Positions 39,116-51,805 of a stretch of DNA of 64,000 bases are shown here, piece by piece (the first letter of the stretch is position 1; each line of letters starts with the position of its first letter). Origin of the DNA: Apostichopus japonicus (Eukaryota; Echinodermata; Holothuroidea; Aspidochirotida; Stichopodidae). The stretch lies in contig NC_092561.1 in the NCBI RefSeq assembly GCF_037975245.1, forward strand, positions 12,585,001-12,649,000, in the 5' to 3' direction. Below the pieces are notes generated by a model that saw only the letters and a program-made list of their open reading frames with translations, was not told where the DNA came from and did not search any database. The translations under genes and the position numbers were made by a program.

Positions 39116-42100
39116 TTGCATTATAATCGATACGCTACACGTCTCAATGGTGATTAATTAATATATATTTTCAATATAACTTTTATATTCCTATAATAGT
39201 TAAGTAGTTAATTCAGGGCCTGGTAATGAATATTGAAAACCTTGTTCATTACCTGTGTACTGGGTGTACCTACCCGAATGAAGAAAAGCAATAAGAAAAG
39301 TGAAGGTAAAACTAAAATATGTTTATGTCATCAATGTATCATGATTTTCAAAGTCACTTCTTGGACACTTGTGTATGAGGTGCTTGAAAGCCACATGAGT
39401 CATAGACTTGGAAGTGTATCAACAATTTTGAACAAACTTGCCAAAGAGGATATTGAGCATGTGCGTGGGAACATTCAGTATGTGTTATCAGCTGTGTACT
39501 TGGTTGTTACACCATTAAATATAGATTCTCTTTAGCAAATATTCCACATAGATTAACAGTAGTTTACATCTAAGATGTAACCATACCATATGAAAGACAC
39601 AAAGTTTAACCGATTATTTCACTGTTAAAAAGTGAAGCAATTGTAAAAAGAAAATGAATTTAAAGTCTCAACACTTGTTTGCCAAATTTCAAGTTCAGCC
39701 TTTTCAGCTTGCTGCACAATAAAAGCTCAGTGAAAATGACACTGTTCTATGCAAGTTTCATATCACTGTTCATTACTATTATTGAGTTATCTGCCGTTAA
39801 CAATTTTCAGCTGAATAAAATTCGCCAGATTTTCAACAAGTCTTTACAAACTGCAATCAAAATTTGAAAGCCCTGTCCAACAGATACATGCGCCAATCAA
39901 ATCTCAGTTTGGTTGACGATCCTTAGGCCTCAAGGCCTACTGTTACTTTCGTGGCTAGCCTTTCTTAGGTCCTTTCTCTTGATTAGTATCTTTCTCTCGG
40001 TATTACCGAAGTAGCTTGCGAAATTGTGTCATTTCCTTCCATTGCAATGAATCAACAGATGTTTTCAGACGTTTTCTCTGTGGAATTGTAAAAATTGGAC
40101 GATATAAGTATAGGACTGCTTTAAAATCTTGATCGGGCCGCATTTGTAGACTATTTGGTTTACATTTGTAATGAACATGCTGACATGGGCGGTTGCAGTA
40201 ATTTTTACGGTAAATCGTTCACGCCATAAAGAACAACAGAATATAATTTTATTTTCTTGCGATTGTGCTATTTTGCTGAAATGTACTAAACATGCTACAT
40301 TATTTAACAATACTCATACTCATTTCATGCAGTCTTAATGCCTAAGCAATTGTAAGTTATTGATTATACTACCACTGTAAACCAACAAAAACACAGTCCT
40401 TGTTTAAAGTTTGTGTGTACCACCAGTATTATATTATTATTTGCTAAAAATATTGTGTTAATTTGTTAAATTTTGGTGAAATAGTAGTAGGTATTATGGG
40501 GATGTTAATAATACTTCATCATTAAACTGTAATCCACCAAATTATAATTTAGACTGCCTCCAGACTATTAACAGCAAGATCTTTATTAGTCCAGCATAAA
40601 AAGGTGTTCTGCACAATATATAAACGATATAAACAATATAAGTGGTAAAAAGAAATAACGAAGGTCGTGACTTTCCAATAAAGAATAGGTTGGTGGCAAA
40701 TGTAAGTTGCAAGGAAAATGTGTATTTCCAGTACGATATATCAAGATGAGAGAATGCTATATACAGTAGACCTCCTTATCTCGCAGAACCACGTGGACAT
40801 GTGGTCATAGATTCCTTTTCTTTGAAATCCGAAAACAAAGGCAGGGTCATCCATCAGTCAGAGGGGTACACCGCAAGAACAGTGATGATATTGCATCACA
40901 ACAAATTCAGTAAATGTTCAGTTTTCCTGACTGAAGTTTTAATGTCTTAGTCGTGATCGGTCCTAGTCTGTTAAACATGGTCTGACTATCCAAGTAGTGA
41001 TGGTTAGTTTGATTCAGGTACTTATCAGTTGGTCATTGTACAAAAATGAAAATGCCCCCTGCTTAATTGTTTGCTTCATGTCGTGGCCTATATGCTTTAC
41101 CACGACAATTAATAGATTTGTTCATATTTAGCTACAATAGATTGTATTTATGATTCAAAATTATGGTTTCCAAATCACAGGTTGTGTCATTGTATATGAT
41201 TCTTTTCTGTTACAATAGCAGCAAAATTGTATTGTTGTTTGCAGGGAGAGTAAGTTCTGTTAGTGTACTTGATATCTTTTCACTTTAGATGCTAAACTGA
41301 GTATCTTATATCTTCAAATATGAAGAAACTTGCAGGTAGCATTATGTGTGTCTTACAGTATATGTCAAAAGGGATATCAACACAACAAAGGAAGCTGTGG
41401 TTTCATGCTAACAACTTCCTGTTCACCTCTGCACTAACATACAGTATAGCAAGAGAGACTAATCGTGCAGGCAGGTGTACAGAAAACTACTTAGCCTTGT
41501 AACAATGAAAGGCAAATACTATTGCAAGTTACTTTAAAGAGCCCCTTACTGTAGTTCTCAAATGTAAATCTTAAAGTGAAATGGTCATGAAAGGTCATGG
41601 AAAAGTCATGGAATTTTATTTTCCTTATGGTGCAGGAACCCTGCACACTATGCATGTTTGGGCATTGGAACCACTGTTCGTTTTGTGGTTGGTTACTTGT
41701 AATCTATGCAGTCAAGTTGGTGTGAGTGTTTATGTGAGGCCCTAGCTAGTAAATACAATATCTCAAGATAGGTAACCTTTGCAATTCTCATATTTGGCAT
41801 GTGGCTTCTCCATAATTAGTGCAAGAACCCTATTTTTTGGGGTAATATTTGTTGTCAGCAGAGAGCAAAATGTGAAAATCTCAAAAATGCTGTATTTCCA
41901 GAACCTCAACATCAAATAAGCTCATATATATGCATGGTAGGATAACTTTTCATTAAATATTCATTGATTTATTTGTTATTGTAATACAGATGACATTGAT
42001 GTTGGCTATCACAACAAAATATTTCCATAATTAACCATAATTTTTTTTGTGGAAATGCATATTTGGTACCATAGTCACAAATATAACGTAACCTAAAAAA

Positions 42101-42459
42101 ACTCATTTTTTCCCCCCTGTGTCATATTTGTTGTGAGTACAAATCCAGTAAAATAAATCTGGTTTGTACTCATGGTACTAACTCTGAAACAAGTGAAAGA
42201 ATCATGTGCACCCTAACATGTGAATGGGATGAGAGAATGAACATTGTAATGTGGTGGTAAACCATGGTGTAATGTGAGTAACTATGCAAAGCATTACATC
42301 AATGTGGGTTTAATACACAGTATATGAAGAACTGTTGTAGTACAAAACTTGAGTTGTAGCAGCCGGAGCCATATATACAGTTTGGCCAACTGAAATACTG
42401 CCTTCAGGTGCCATTTTGTTAGCCAACCATTGCGCTTACCCTTACATAGCATCCCACGT
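39116..42459. other. Intergenic, one satellite-family relative
   Basis: No gene recognised; the ORF at 39233-39535 has no domain I know. Around 41730-41930 lies a diverged copy of the satellite seen at 12735-13325 ('aatacaatatctcaagatag', 'gtggcttctccataattagt', 'ccctattttttggggt'). Confidence 0.5.
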
Positions 42460-43425
42460 ATCTTAATAGGTTATCTATTGCACATTTATGGATGGAATTG
42501 AACAGTAGATCTGACGTACCTGGAATGGGTGATCAACAGGGAGAAGTCAAACTTAAGGCTAGTTCAGTAAGTTTAACACCTCGGAGCCCAACTACAGTAG
42601 ACTTCACTGAGGGGACGCTCTGCCCGTCATCAGAAGAGTCGCCTAACTAAGGCAACTACTGTAGTCCTACGCATGCTCGACAAGCGTTCATAGAAGGCAA
42701 AACCATGGTTACGACTTCTGGGTCTGATGGCTAGCCTAGTGGACATTATCCCGTTCTGCAGGCTTTGAATGAGACCAGTCCAGGTGCATCTGTTGAGATT
42801 CTACAGCCCGGATGAAATACAAGTTATGATGTCCCGCTAGACCTACTGTACAGCACCTGCTGTGGTGGGCAAACGCCGAGAACTGGGCCAAGTGAAGACC
42901 ATTTCTTCATGACAGGCCCCTGACATCCATTACATCGGAGGCCTGGTTAAAGGGTTGGTGGGCATTCTGGTAGGCACTTACTTTATTGGGAACCTGGTGA
43001 GAACCTTACAAAAGTCTCCACATCAATGAGCTTGAAATCGTAACAGTACTTAGTAAGAGCACTCCACCACTTTCAGGAACAGATCAGGGGCTACACAGTC
43101 AAAGCATTCACCGACAACACATGGTCATTGCTTACATCAACAAGCTTGGGGTTCCATACGCCTGCCTCTTCTGTGCCTCATTCACAAGGTATTGCTGAAA
43201 CTGGAGAGGTCCAGAGAGAGACTACTCCTCATAGCTCCCAGATGAGCCAGGAGACCTTGGTTCCCACTCCTCCTCCGTTGGGCCTCCCACCATAGTGACA
43301 GGTCCACTCCTTGCAGATGTTGAGTGGGAGACAGGTAAGAGAGGAGCCAAGTAAATTCCCCAAAACTTACTGGTTTGGGGATTTACAAGCGGTACTTACC
43401 TGTCTCTCCCTCACTGTGTCGCATG
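42460..43425 (+). pseudogene. Decayed DIRS-type RT/RNase H fragment
   Basis: One frame from 42517 reads YLEWVINREKSNLRLVQ, then LRLLGLMASLVDIIPFCRL, then MRPVQVHLLRFYSP, interrupted by at least five stops. About 43095-43165 encodes VKAFTDNT and, after a one-base shift, VIAYINKLG, an RNase H TDN-x-YINKLG motif. It is followed by HKVLLKLERSRERLLLIAPR and ARRPWFPLLLR. This motif series is typical of DIRS-like tyrosine-recombinase retroelements. At 43328-43420 is a near-palindrome bounded by 'gggagacaggtaag' and 'cttacctgtctc', resembling the inverted terminal or internal complementary regions of such elements. Not functional. Confidence 0.8.
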
Positions 43426-46400
43426 TGCTCCTATAATGTCAAACATTAGGCTTAGGTCAACAAATTTGATGTGCACAAATTCAGGAAGAAAAGATTGGTC
43501 CAAATTTGATGCCTGTTAACATTACCTGTCAAAATTTAAAGTGAACATTCACTATAATGTAGCTTAAAAGTGAAATGCTTCAAAATTTGTTTGGCTTGCA
43601 GTTTTGTGTGGTGAGTATACAGCTAGCTACACTTGGTGTTAAAGTGGTTATTTCAAGGATAAAGTTCAGAATGGACAAGCTTTTCATTTGTATACAAATT
43701 ACTGTAGGACCCTCTGTCAAAGCTTAGGGATTCTGAAATCATAGGCACAGCTCTATGAAATTGGCTTTAAAAGGGATAAAGCTGTTAATGCCTGTACAGT
43801 ACAAAATACCAGAGTACAGTGTTTGTTTCAGAATGTATCCCTTTATAGTCTATAAGGGTCTAGAAAATAAGACTATCCAGTGTCATATTTCAAATGTTCT
43901 TCAGTGCTACTGTAAGTATAAAGTAGACTCCATTTCTTCACACATTAGTTATTTCCTTTGCCTTACAAAGTAACATTACTATTTCATGAGTACTGTATGT
44001 ATGATTAATATTGAAGCCTGCTGTATTTATAATGGATAAACCTCACCATGTCACTGCTCCCCCTCAAGGTGACCTTAATATGGCTAGACATTTCACTCAA
44101 TTAATCAATCATCACCTTGCAGACAGATTGATGTCAAATACTATACATGTTGACTAATTCATCTAAAGACATAGCAATTATATCACATGTGTTCTGTTTT
44201 ATGATATATTTGACACTGCTATGGTAGTCTCAACTCCTCATTTGTATTCAAGTTTGCCTCAATATTTAGCATTCTAGGAACGTTCATGAGTGAGAGATAT
44301 CTTCTTCAACATTGTTCTTGAGATAACAATTGATGATTATTTGATATTTAATTACTGTTTATCCAGCAAGTCCTCAATAAAGATAAACTGGTAAATTTGC
44401 TGTCATACTCTAGCTCCAACCTCTAAATCAAAAGTGTTTATGTGTAATATTTACATATATGTAGGATCCATACCATCTATTAGCAATGCTGCAAATATAA
44501 GACTGTAACCTCACCCCAAGCTCTTGATCTTTCCATTGAGAGATGTACTTAAAATATCTGGAGCTTAAGATCACCAAATTCTGTCTGAACACTTGGGTGT
44601 TCAAGAAGGCCCATGTTTACTGCAGAACCAACTATTACTGTAAGTAACATCATGTTTGATTTGCATGTTAAGCATATGCATATAGCTCTGGTAGCTTTAA
44701 AGCTCATTGCTGAAGTCATTTACCAAGGTGTTTGTGTTCAACCATATCTTCACCATTTTTGCTGTGAGGACTCTCACCATCCTCCAAGGTATTTCTTACA
44801 ATTTACTCAATGAATTTTGAACTCACCTTGCTGCATCAATATTGATAAAAAGTGTAATTAAGAGGGAGACACAGACGTTTCTTATGAACTGTTACTATGA
44901 TGTGGGACACGGCCTAACTCTATTGCTTACTTCACTAGTCCAATGGTATCATATCATAGCAGTGCTAAGTGAAAAAACATTCTTTTAAAGGTGAAAGGTT
45001 ATGATGATGTCTTTGATGTTGCTCTGTGGTTTAGTTCTTCCCTTCAGCTATGTGATTTCATTGTTATTATAATCAAATTCTGCCAGAAAGAGATGGATTT
45101 TACCATTGAATATGTCTCAAGTTCAAACAGTTTATAGTTAAAGCAATTCGTGAAAGTGCCTAATTGTGGTTCGTTGTTACACAAATTTTAGCTGGTTTCA
45201 TGGACCTGAACTTGGGCTGGAATAAAACATTGGTTGCAATTTGACTTGCAAAACAGTAGCTACTGTACAGTGTCTATCAGTGCAGCCATATATGTATGTA
45301 CTATAGTAGCGATAGGGGACATGTGAATTTACTGTACAACCACCATACTAGTAAACCACAATACTATTCACATTGCCAAAGAATAATTTGTAGCTGATTC
45401 CATAAATAGAGTACATACAACATGGTTAGAAACTTTCTGTTTTTACTGCAATACTGTTTATACTGACACACTGGAACTAATGCAATGTCATTCAACAGGA
45501 TTATTCATCTGTTTCTACAAGAAGATTCACTGATGAAGTATTTACAATAAAATCAAATTCAGTAAGAACTCCCTCATTAACCTTCACATACATTGCAAGT
45601 TGGTGAAAATATCCAAGATTGAGTCTTAGTTTGAATCATTAAAATCTTAATTTTGAGTAATAACTGGTTCATTTGGTAAAATTGGTGAATGTTTGTCAAA
45701 TGCAAAAGTTTGTTTAAATACCAGAGTAAAAACATGACCATGAATTTCAATAGACACATGTACTATATCTCAGCTCTGACTGGTCTCATGGATTAAGAAG
45801 AATCTGTGTGATCAATTTGTGTTGTCTGGCTCCCAGGGACAGTAATAAGCTGAACTAACTCAAATTCTTCTGTGCTAATTGGTTTGTTCTGGTAATTGTC
45901 CACTCAATGGGGGTATATTTCAATGGTGTTTGGTCCCTTCCTCCCATCTCTCTCCCACAGGCTTCAGCTTTTGCTGCTAATGTTGTCTGCTGTTATTTTG
46001 CACATTTTTTATTGAAACAGATCTACTCTACTGCCCTCATTTTTTGATACACAATGTGTCGTTATGGTTTGCTGGAAAAGGATAAATGATTTCTTCCAAG
46101 TTTCTAGGTTGTTTACCTGCATGCTTCTTGATCCAAAAGAATTCACCACAATATTAAACAAAGTAGATGTTCCAGGATGGAAATCTCTTTGGAAAATATG
46201 TTGGTTTACCTCCTGATTGGTAGAACTGGAAGGAGGAGGAGGAGAGATTGGTTATATTAATTGTAGTCCTGGATGTGGAATTGTGGAAGCAGTGCTAAGA
46301 AAATCAGCTATTTGGTAGATTTGATTGTGGAGGAAAGTGCATAACTAGACTGGAGATGGACAGTCCTCTATGTGGGAAAATCTTGTCTAACCACTGGTTT

Positions 46401-46505
46401 GCAGAAGAAAAAAAAACACACTTTGCGTAACCTTGTTTACAACTTTCAATTAGCTGGAAATCGGCAATTGTATGGAAGGTATGTTCTATGTTTTGAAGAG
46501 GGAAT
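43426..46505. other. Intergenic sequence, nothing identified
   Basis: AT-rich DNA with short ORFs only; no splice-flanked exon, array or element ends seen. Confidence 0.45.
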
Positions 46506-46882
46506 GTCGTGTTTTACGTACACTGTTGCGATTGATTGAAGGTTTCAATTTTGAGTAGTTTTCACCGGTATAATATTTTCGCTTTCGATGTTGAGTGATT
46601 TTATACACACACGAAAAAGAATCATTAAGAATGGCTAAAACTTGAAATAGTAAGTAGTAATTAAAACAACCATCTACACTACAAGAAAGTTATTTCATGA
46701 AATTAATCTTCCGTATTCGCTTGTCTTGATTAATCAAAACATGCATACAGGTCTACATTATTGAAATCATGAAAGCACTCGCGTAGCAATTACGCGACTC
46801 CCCCCCCCAGAAAACGGGTACCTGTTTGTGCGTTTTCAAATCGGGTACCTGAATGTTCGGTCGGGTACCCGAATCAGGCCTA
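46506..46882 (+). mobile_element. Right-end fragment of the 9437-type hAT element
   Basis: Matches 10211-10543 in order: 'ttttacgtacactgttgc', 'ggtttcaattttgagtagtt', 'agaatcattaagaatggcta', then 'gggtacccgaatcaggccta', ending in the same terminal tcaggccta (46874-46882). The left part is missing. Confidence 0.85.
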
Positions 46883-48670
46883 GTAAGCAGGACATATTAA
46901 GATTTCTTTTCATTAAACTGTCCCTTGATCATGTTGCATATATATTCATCCTTGTAAATGATCCCAAACTTGATAGATATGTTAAAATTGTCATATTGGT
47001 TATGGAACAATTTCAGTCTGTCACCTGGTGACTGCATTCTGCTTTTCTCTTACCAACCTCACATGTTATGTATGTAAAACTGTTAATGCAGTAAAAACTA
47101 CATGGCAAGTTTCAACAAATTTTGGTATCATCATGCAATGCTGAAGTTTGCATCACTAAATAGTCCTTTTGAAGAAACTCTTGGCTTTTATCCACTAATT
47201 TCTACTTACCATGCCCAATGAGCGTTATTTATTTTATTTGATGCAGATGTTTATTCAGTAATAATTACATTTCTCAAAATCACTTATACTAAGACACCTT
47301 TCCGTGTAATTACTTATCACATGAAAATGGCAAATATGCAATTCCCTAAAATCATATGTTTTATTTTAAATCATAAAATCATAACATACATCAACGATAT
47401 TGTATCAATATAAACTCAAGAGCTGTGCTTTATATGGGCACATACCCTCTGCCAATGATTAAGAAACTTTGAGTCAGGAATGCACAACAATACCTATTAA
47501 ATACATATAAAGCTACTTATAAAGAGATAGATATGCCTACATACAGTAAAGGTGTATATAGCATACAACAAGTATATTTGCAGTCAAATGTGATCTGTAG
47601 AATAGTAATTAAGATGTCAATGCTGGGTTTGATTTAAGTGCATATCTGAGGTTATTGTCACAGTACATAGCAGGCTTTCATCTGCTGATTAGCTACTTTC
47701 CAGTTACCTTGGCAACCATCCTTTGGGAGGTAAAGGCTACTGGGACCACAGTAAGTGAGTGACAGTGAACCTTATTGGTATTACTAGGTGGAGTGGTGGG
47801 AAGTGCACTTTAGTATGAAATACACTGTGTATGACTGCAATCTTACTAGAGCCAGGGAAAGACCAGTATGTTTTACAGTATGCATGTATAATGCAAAGAA
47901 AACAAAATCAAATCAGTTCTGCCTCTTCCATTCCTAGATGAGTGCTGTTCATTTGCTGTCATGCAATTGTTAAATCTTTGTCACTTTGCATTGCTTTTAA
48001 TGCAGTCCTGTAGCTGTGTGTTGAAGAATGCTTGATTTCATGCTGTAATTCTGTTGAATTTTTGAACCTGTCTGTGGGATTGTTATACTGTAAACACTAC
48101 ACTTCGTGATGGGCATATATATATGTGAGTTGTGAAATATATTGTTACCAGAGTGAAATACTACTATCTGGAGGACCTCAATATGTAAGTGAATCAGAAT
48201 TAGCAACACCTTGTTCATATGTTTTGAAGCGTTTGGGTGTCATAGAAGTTGGTGGAAACGTTGTAATGCCTTCTATTCACAGACTTTGTAAGTGATTTGA
48301 AATGCCTTTAAATAGCGTAGAACTTTAAAGGAAGCCATAGGATGTACATTTTTTTAATACGGGCCAGAGACCTTGTTAACCTAATGTAACTGTTTATTCA
48401 AGTTGTCCACACTTACTATGTTGTCTCCTAGATGGATCTTGGGAGCTGATATCCTCTTGCATGGTTTATTCTAGAAACCATGTAGCCCATTCCCATGACC
48501 TGGGTCAAAAAAATAATCTTGCTGTTTGCTGCATTGCTGTGTTGTACTGTTGTGTGCACATAAACTTATAGGCCCACTGACACCTCCAAATTATTATGAA
48601 GGTAAACTGAAGTTGTATTTTCAGTACTTTTAAAATATTCATAACATCACATATTCAGACCTGAAGACAA
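46883..48670. other. Intergenic sequence, nothing identified
   Basis: No gene or repeat recognised; AT-rich with short chance ORFs. Confidence 0.45.
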
Positions 48671-49037
48671 AACTCTTTTGTACCTTGTATAATGTAGCTT
48701 GGGAATACCATTGTGTTGTTTGGAAATATTTGATCAAGACCATGTAGGATGTACTACCAGCACTCTTTTGTACCTTGTATAATGTAGCTTGGGAATACCA
48801 TTGTGTTGTTTGTAAATATTTGATCAAGACCATGTAGGATGTACTACCAGCACTCTTTTGTACCCTGTATAATGTAGCTTGGGAATACCATTGTGTTGTT
48901 TGGAAATATTTGATCAAGACCATGTAGGATGTACTACCAGCACTCTTTTGTACCTTGTATAATGTAACTTGGGAATACCATTGTGTTGTTTGGGAAATAT
49001 TTGATCAAGACCATACACGTAGGATGTACTACCAGCA
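48671..49037. repeat. 90-bp tandem repeat, four copies
   Basis: 'actcttttgtaccttgtata' recurs at 48672, 48762, 48852 and 48942, a strict 90-bp period with few substitutions; the last copy has small insertions. Because 90 is a multiple of three, the minus strand shows a 30-residue repeat (VLIKYFQTTQWYSQATLY core). There is no start context, splice signal or known domain to suggest it is expressed. Confidence 0.95.
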
Positions 49038-51805
49038 TTTATAATGCTTCTTCTTTGCTCTGGGAAAAGAAAATATAGTTGCAACAGGTGGACATATCCT
49101 TTCATACTCGTTCATGGCACAAAATCAAAGCATGATGGTAATACAGTATTAAACTTGAACTTTTGAATGCAGGGTTTTGGTCATGTAAAAATCATCAGCG
49201 AGTGATATAGAGAGTATTAAAAAAGTTCCAGGCCCTAAAGTGACTGCTATCCAGCTGGCTCCAGTTGGATTTTGCGTTGGTTATAACTTAACATTTACTC
49301 TTGACTATAAATAGTCCATATCATATTTCCATTTCTCTCTGCCAAAGAAAAATAAACAGGATATCCCAGTGCATGAATAAAATTCACTAAGGCATCTTGT
49401 CAAAATGTTGTGATGATGGGGGGGGGGAGATCCTGAATGCTCCAGTGATGGCAGAGGATGAACAGTAGCATCTGTCTGAAGTGCAATCACTAATTTGTAA
49501 GCTGGCTATGCCACTGTATAGTCAGTCAGTCCTGCCAGAATATGACAGTCATTGCCATTTTGTGAACAGCTTATCACACTGTTTGCCAGCAACTGATTGT
49601 CTTGCCACACTATACTATTAATTATCGACCAACTTACCCATAATAATACACCTCAGGATGATGTAGGCTTTGAAGCCATTGTTTCCGCATGCACTGGCTT
49701 CTATGGCTAAACAATAGGAACTAGTCATTTCACCGAAAATCCTGCATAATAAAATCTGTTACATGCTTTCAATTCTTTTGATTTTGGCTTTGGCATTGAG
49801 AGTCAGCATGACTGTTTGCAAATTTCAATCAGAACAGAAAATTTCCATTTATTTTCTGTGGTAAATATTCAACTCATATCTTTCAAATATGCAGTTATTC
49901 AACATTACATTTCATTTCTTTGTTTTCTTGTATTCTTTGTTGCTTTATTGTTAATATGATAAAAAATAGACAAGTGAGCATGGTGAGTAGCGTTACTCTT
50001 ATCAGACTTCCTTAAATTATTGATTATTCAAAGCAAGTCAAGGATCAATGCCACATCAGAATATACCTAACTGTAGCATCTGGAAGAGTCATTAATCTTA
50101 CTATAGCCTGAAGTCACAGCTTGTCTGTTTATCTTAATTAATAATGTGCAATCACAGTGCTTTTCAATTTTGTCATATTGCAGAAAGTCTAGCAGGTTTT
50201 TCTTTTTTCATTCCTCATGTCAGTTACAATAGTGTTATTCCATTAGATCTGTATTAAAGTTTGCCCCATTGATACTGAACTGAAGGCCTTACCAGGTGAT
50301 GGTAACCGATACCCTCATTTCTGAATTATAGCTTTGGATACAGTCAGTATTGTTGGATGGTTCTTTCTCATTTATTCCTGTATAACAGTCAACTCTCATT
50401 GCTCATCAGGGCAACAACACAAATGGATTGTCATAGGAGCAGCTTACAGTTATTCTGTTAGGCTCAATTTGCTGTCATTTACAGTACTGCTACTCTGCTA
50501 TTAGCATAAAATCAATCACCTGATGCAGTTGTTGCAACAGCAAGGTGTTATTTTATGAACACCTATATATCAATGCATGTTTTAGAAAGGTTGTTCAGCC
50601 TCTTGTGATAGAGTGCAGTGTTTGGAAACCGAAAACAGCTAATAAAATATTTTTAATACTTTTCCTATGGAGATAATAAGCAAAAACAGATGATTATGCA
50701 ATAATCATTTATAGGTATTTACTAGGAGTATCAGTGTAGTGGTAAGCCTCTAGTAATTTACACTGCATATTTGAGTGGTACTCTTGACTTCTATCGTGTT
50801 TTTAATGCTTACAGTAGTTCTCAAAAAATTGTGAATTTTTGTACTTAGTTTCTAAAGAAGTGAGAGTAAGGCATACCGTTCTTAGGAAGATATTTTTTAT
50901 ACGCACATTTTTCCATTTGTGAATATTTCAACTGTGACATCACATATCTGGAAGCACAGTGACTACAATGAACTTCTGCAAATACTGGACACAAAGGAAA
51001 CATTTATCTTGCAGTTCTGTAAAGTGGCAATTTTCCATGGTTTGGGCATTCTGTGCCTCCCAGTCTTTTATTCAAATATCACTAAAGATTCTTTTTATTC
51101 TTGAAACTCTGTATGATTGCATCAACTTCTCAGATGGATCAAAAGGCTGGAGGCAACTTTCAAATTGGAAAATTTATTCACCAAATATTTACGGTAGTAA
51201 AGCTGAGCAGTAGGTGACAAGTATAGTGTTCAATTCAATCAAATTTCAATCGACAGCTTATTTGGTTGGAACTTTGCAGTCTTTGATCTCTTACTGGAAT
51301 ACGCATATTTGTGTGAAAATTTGAGTGACACATAACGCTGTATACGACTTGCAGCAGCTGTTTACTGTACTGGTAGCTGCTGTACTGTGTTGTTGTTTCT
51401 GCACTCTGCGGCCACAGAGCCCGGTGTAATTATATTTAATATCCATAGAGTACTCGCTGAGAATGCTGGTAATAATGTGTGTGGATGCTGCAGTATGAAA
51501 AAGTGTGTTGGAAGCCAATTTGAATCCTAATAATCAGACTTTGTAGTACAGAGAAGTTCATAGTGAAAGGCCTTATCTGGGATGAATCTTTTCTAGTGTG
51601 ATTATATCACTGAAGCCATGTTTGGTTGATTGAATGATGTTACTGGTATCTTACCTACAATAGTAATGGTTTTCAAGGTATGGATGGATTGCTGAATGTT
51701 GAACTGTGGAACTATGCAGTGATTTCTACTAGGAGAGCACTTAAACTGCATTTCCTATGATTGCATTAAATACATGCTGTGTCACCAAAGACTTTTTCTC
51801 CTGGA
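49038..51805. other. Upstream region of the USP6NL-like gene
   Basis: No exon, promoter motif or repeat can be supported by eye. Any 5' UTR exons and the promoter of the downstream gene may lie here or further left. Confidence 0.4.
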
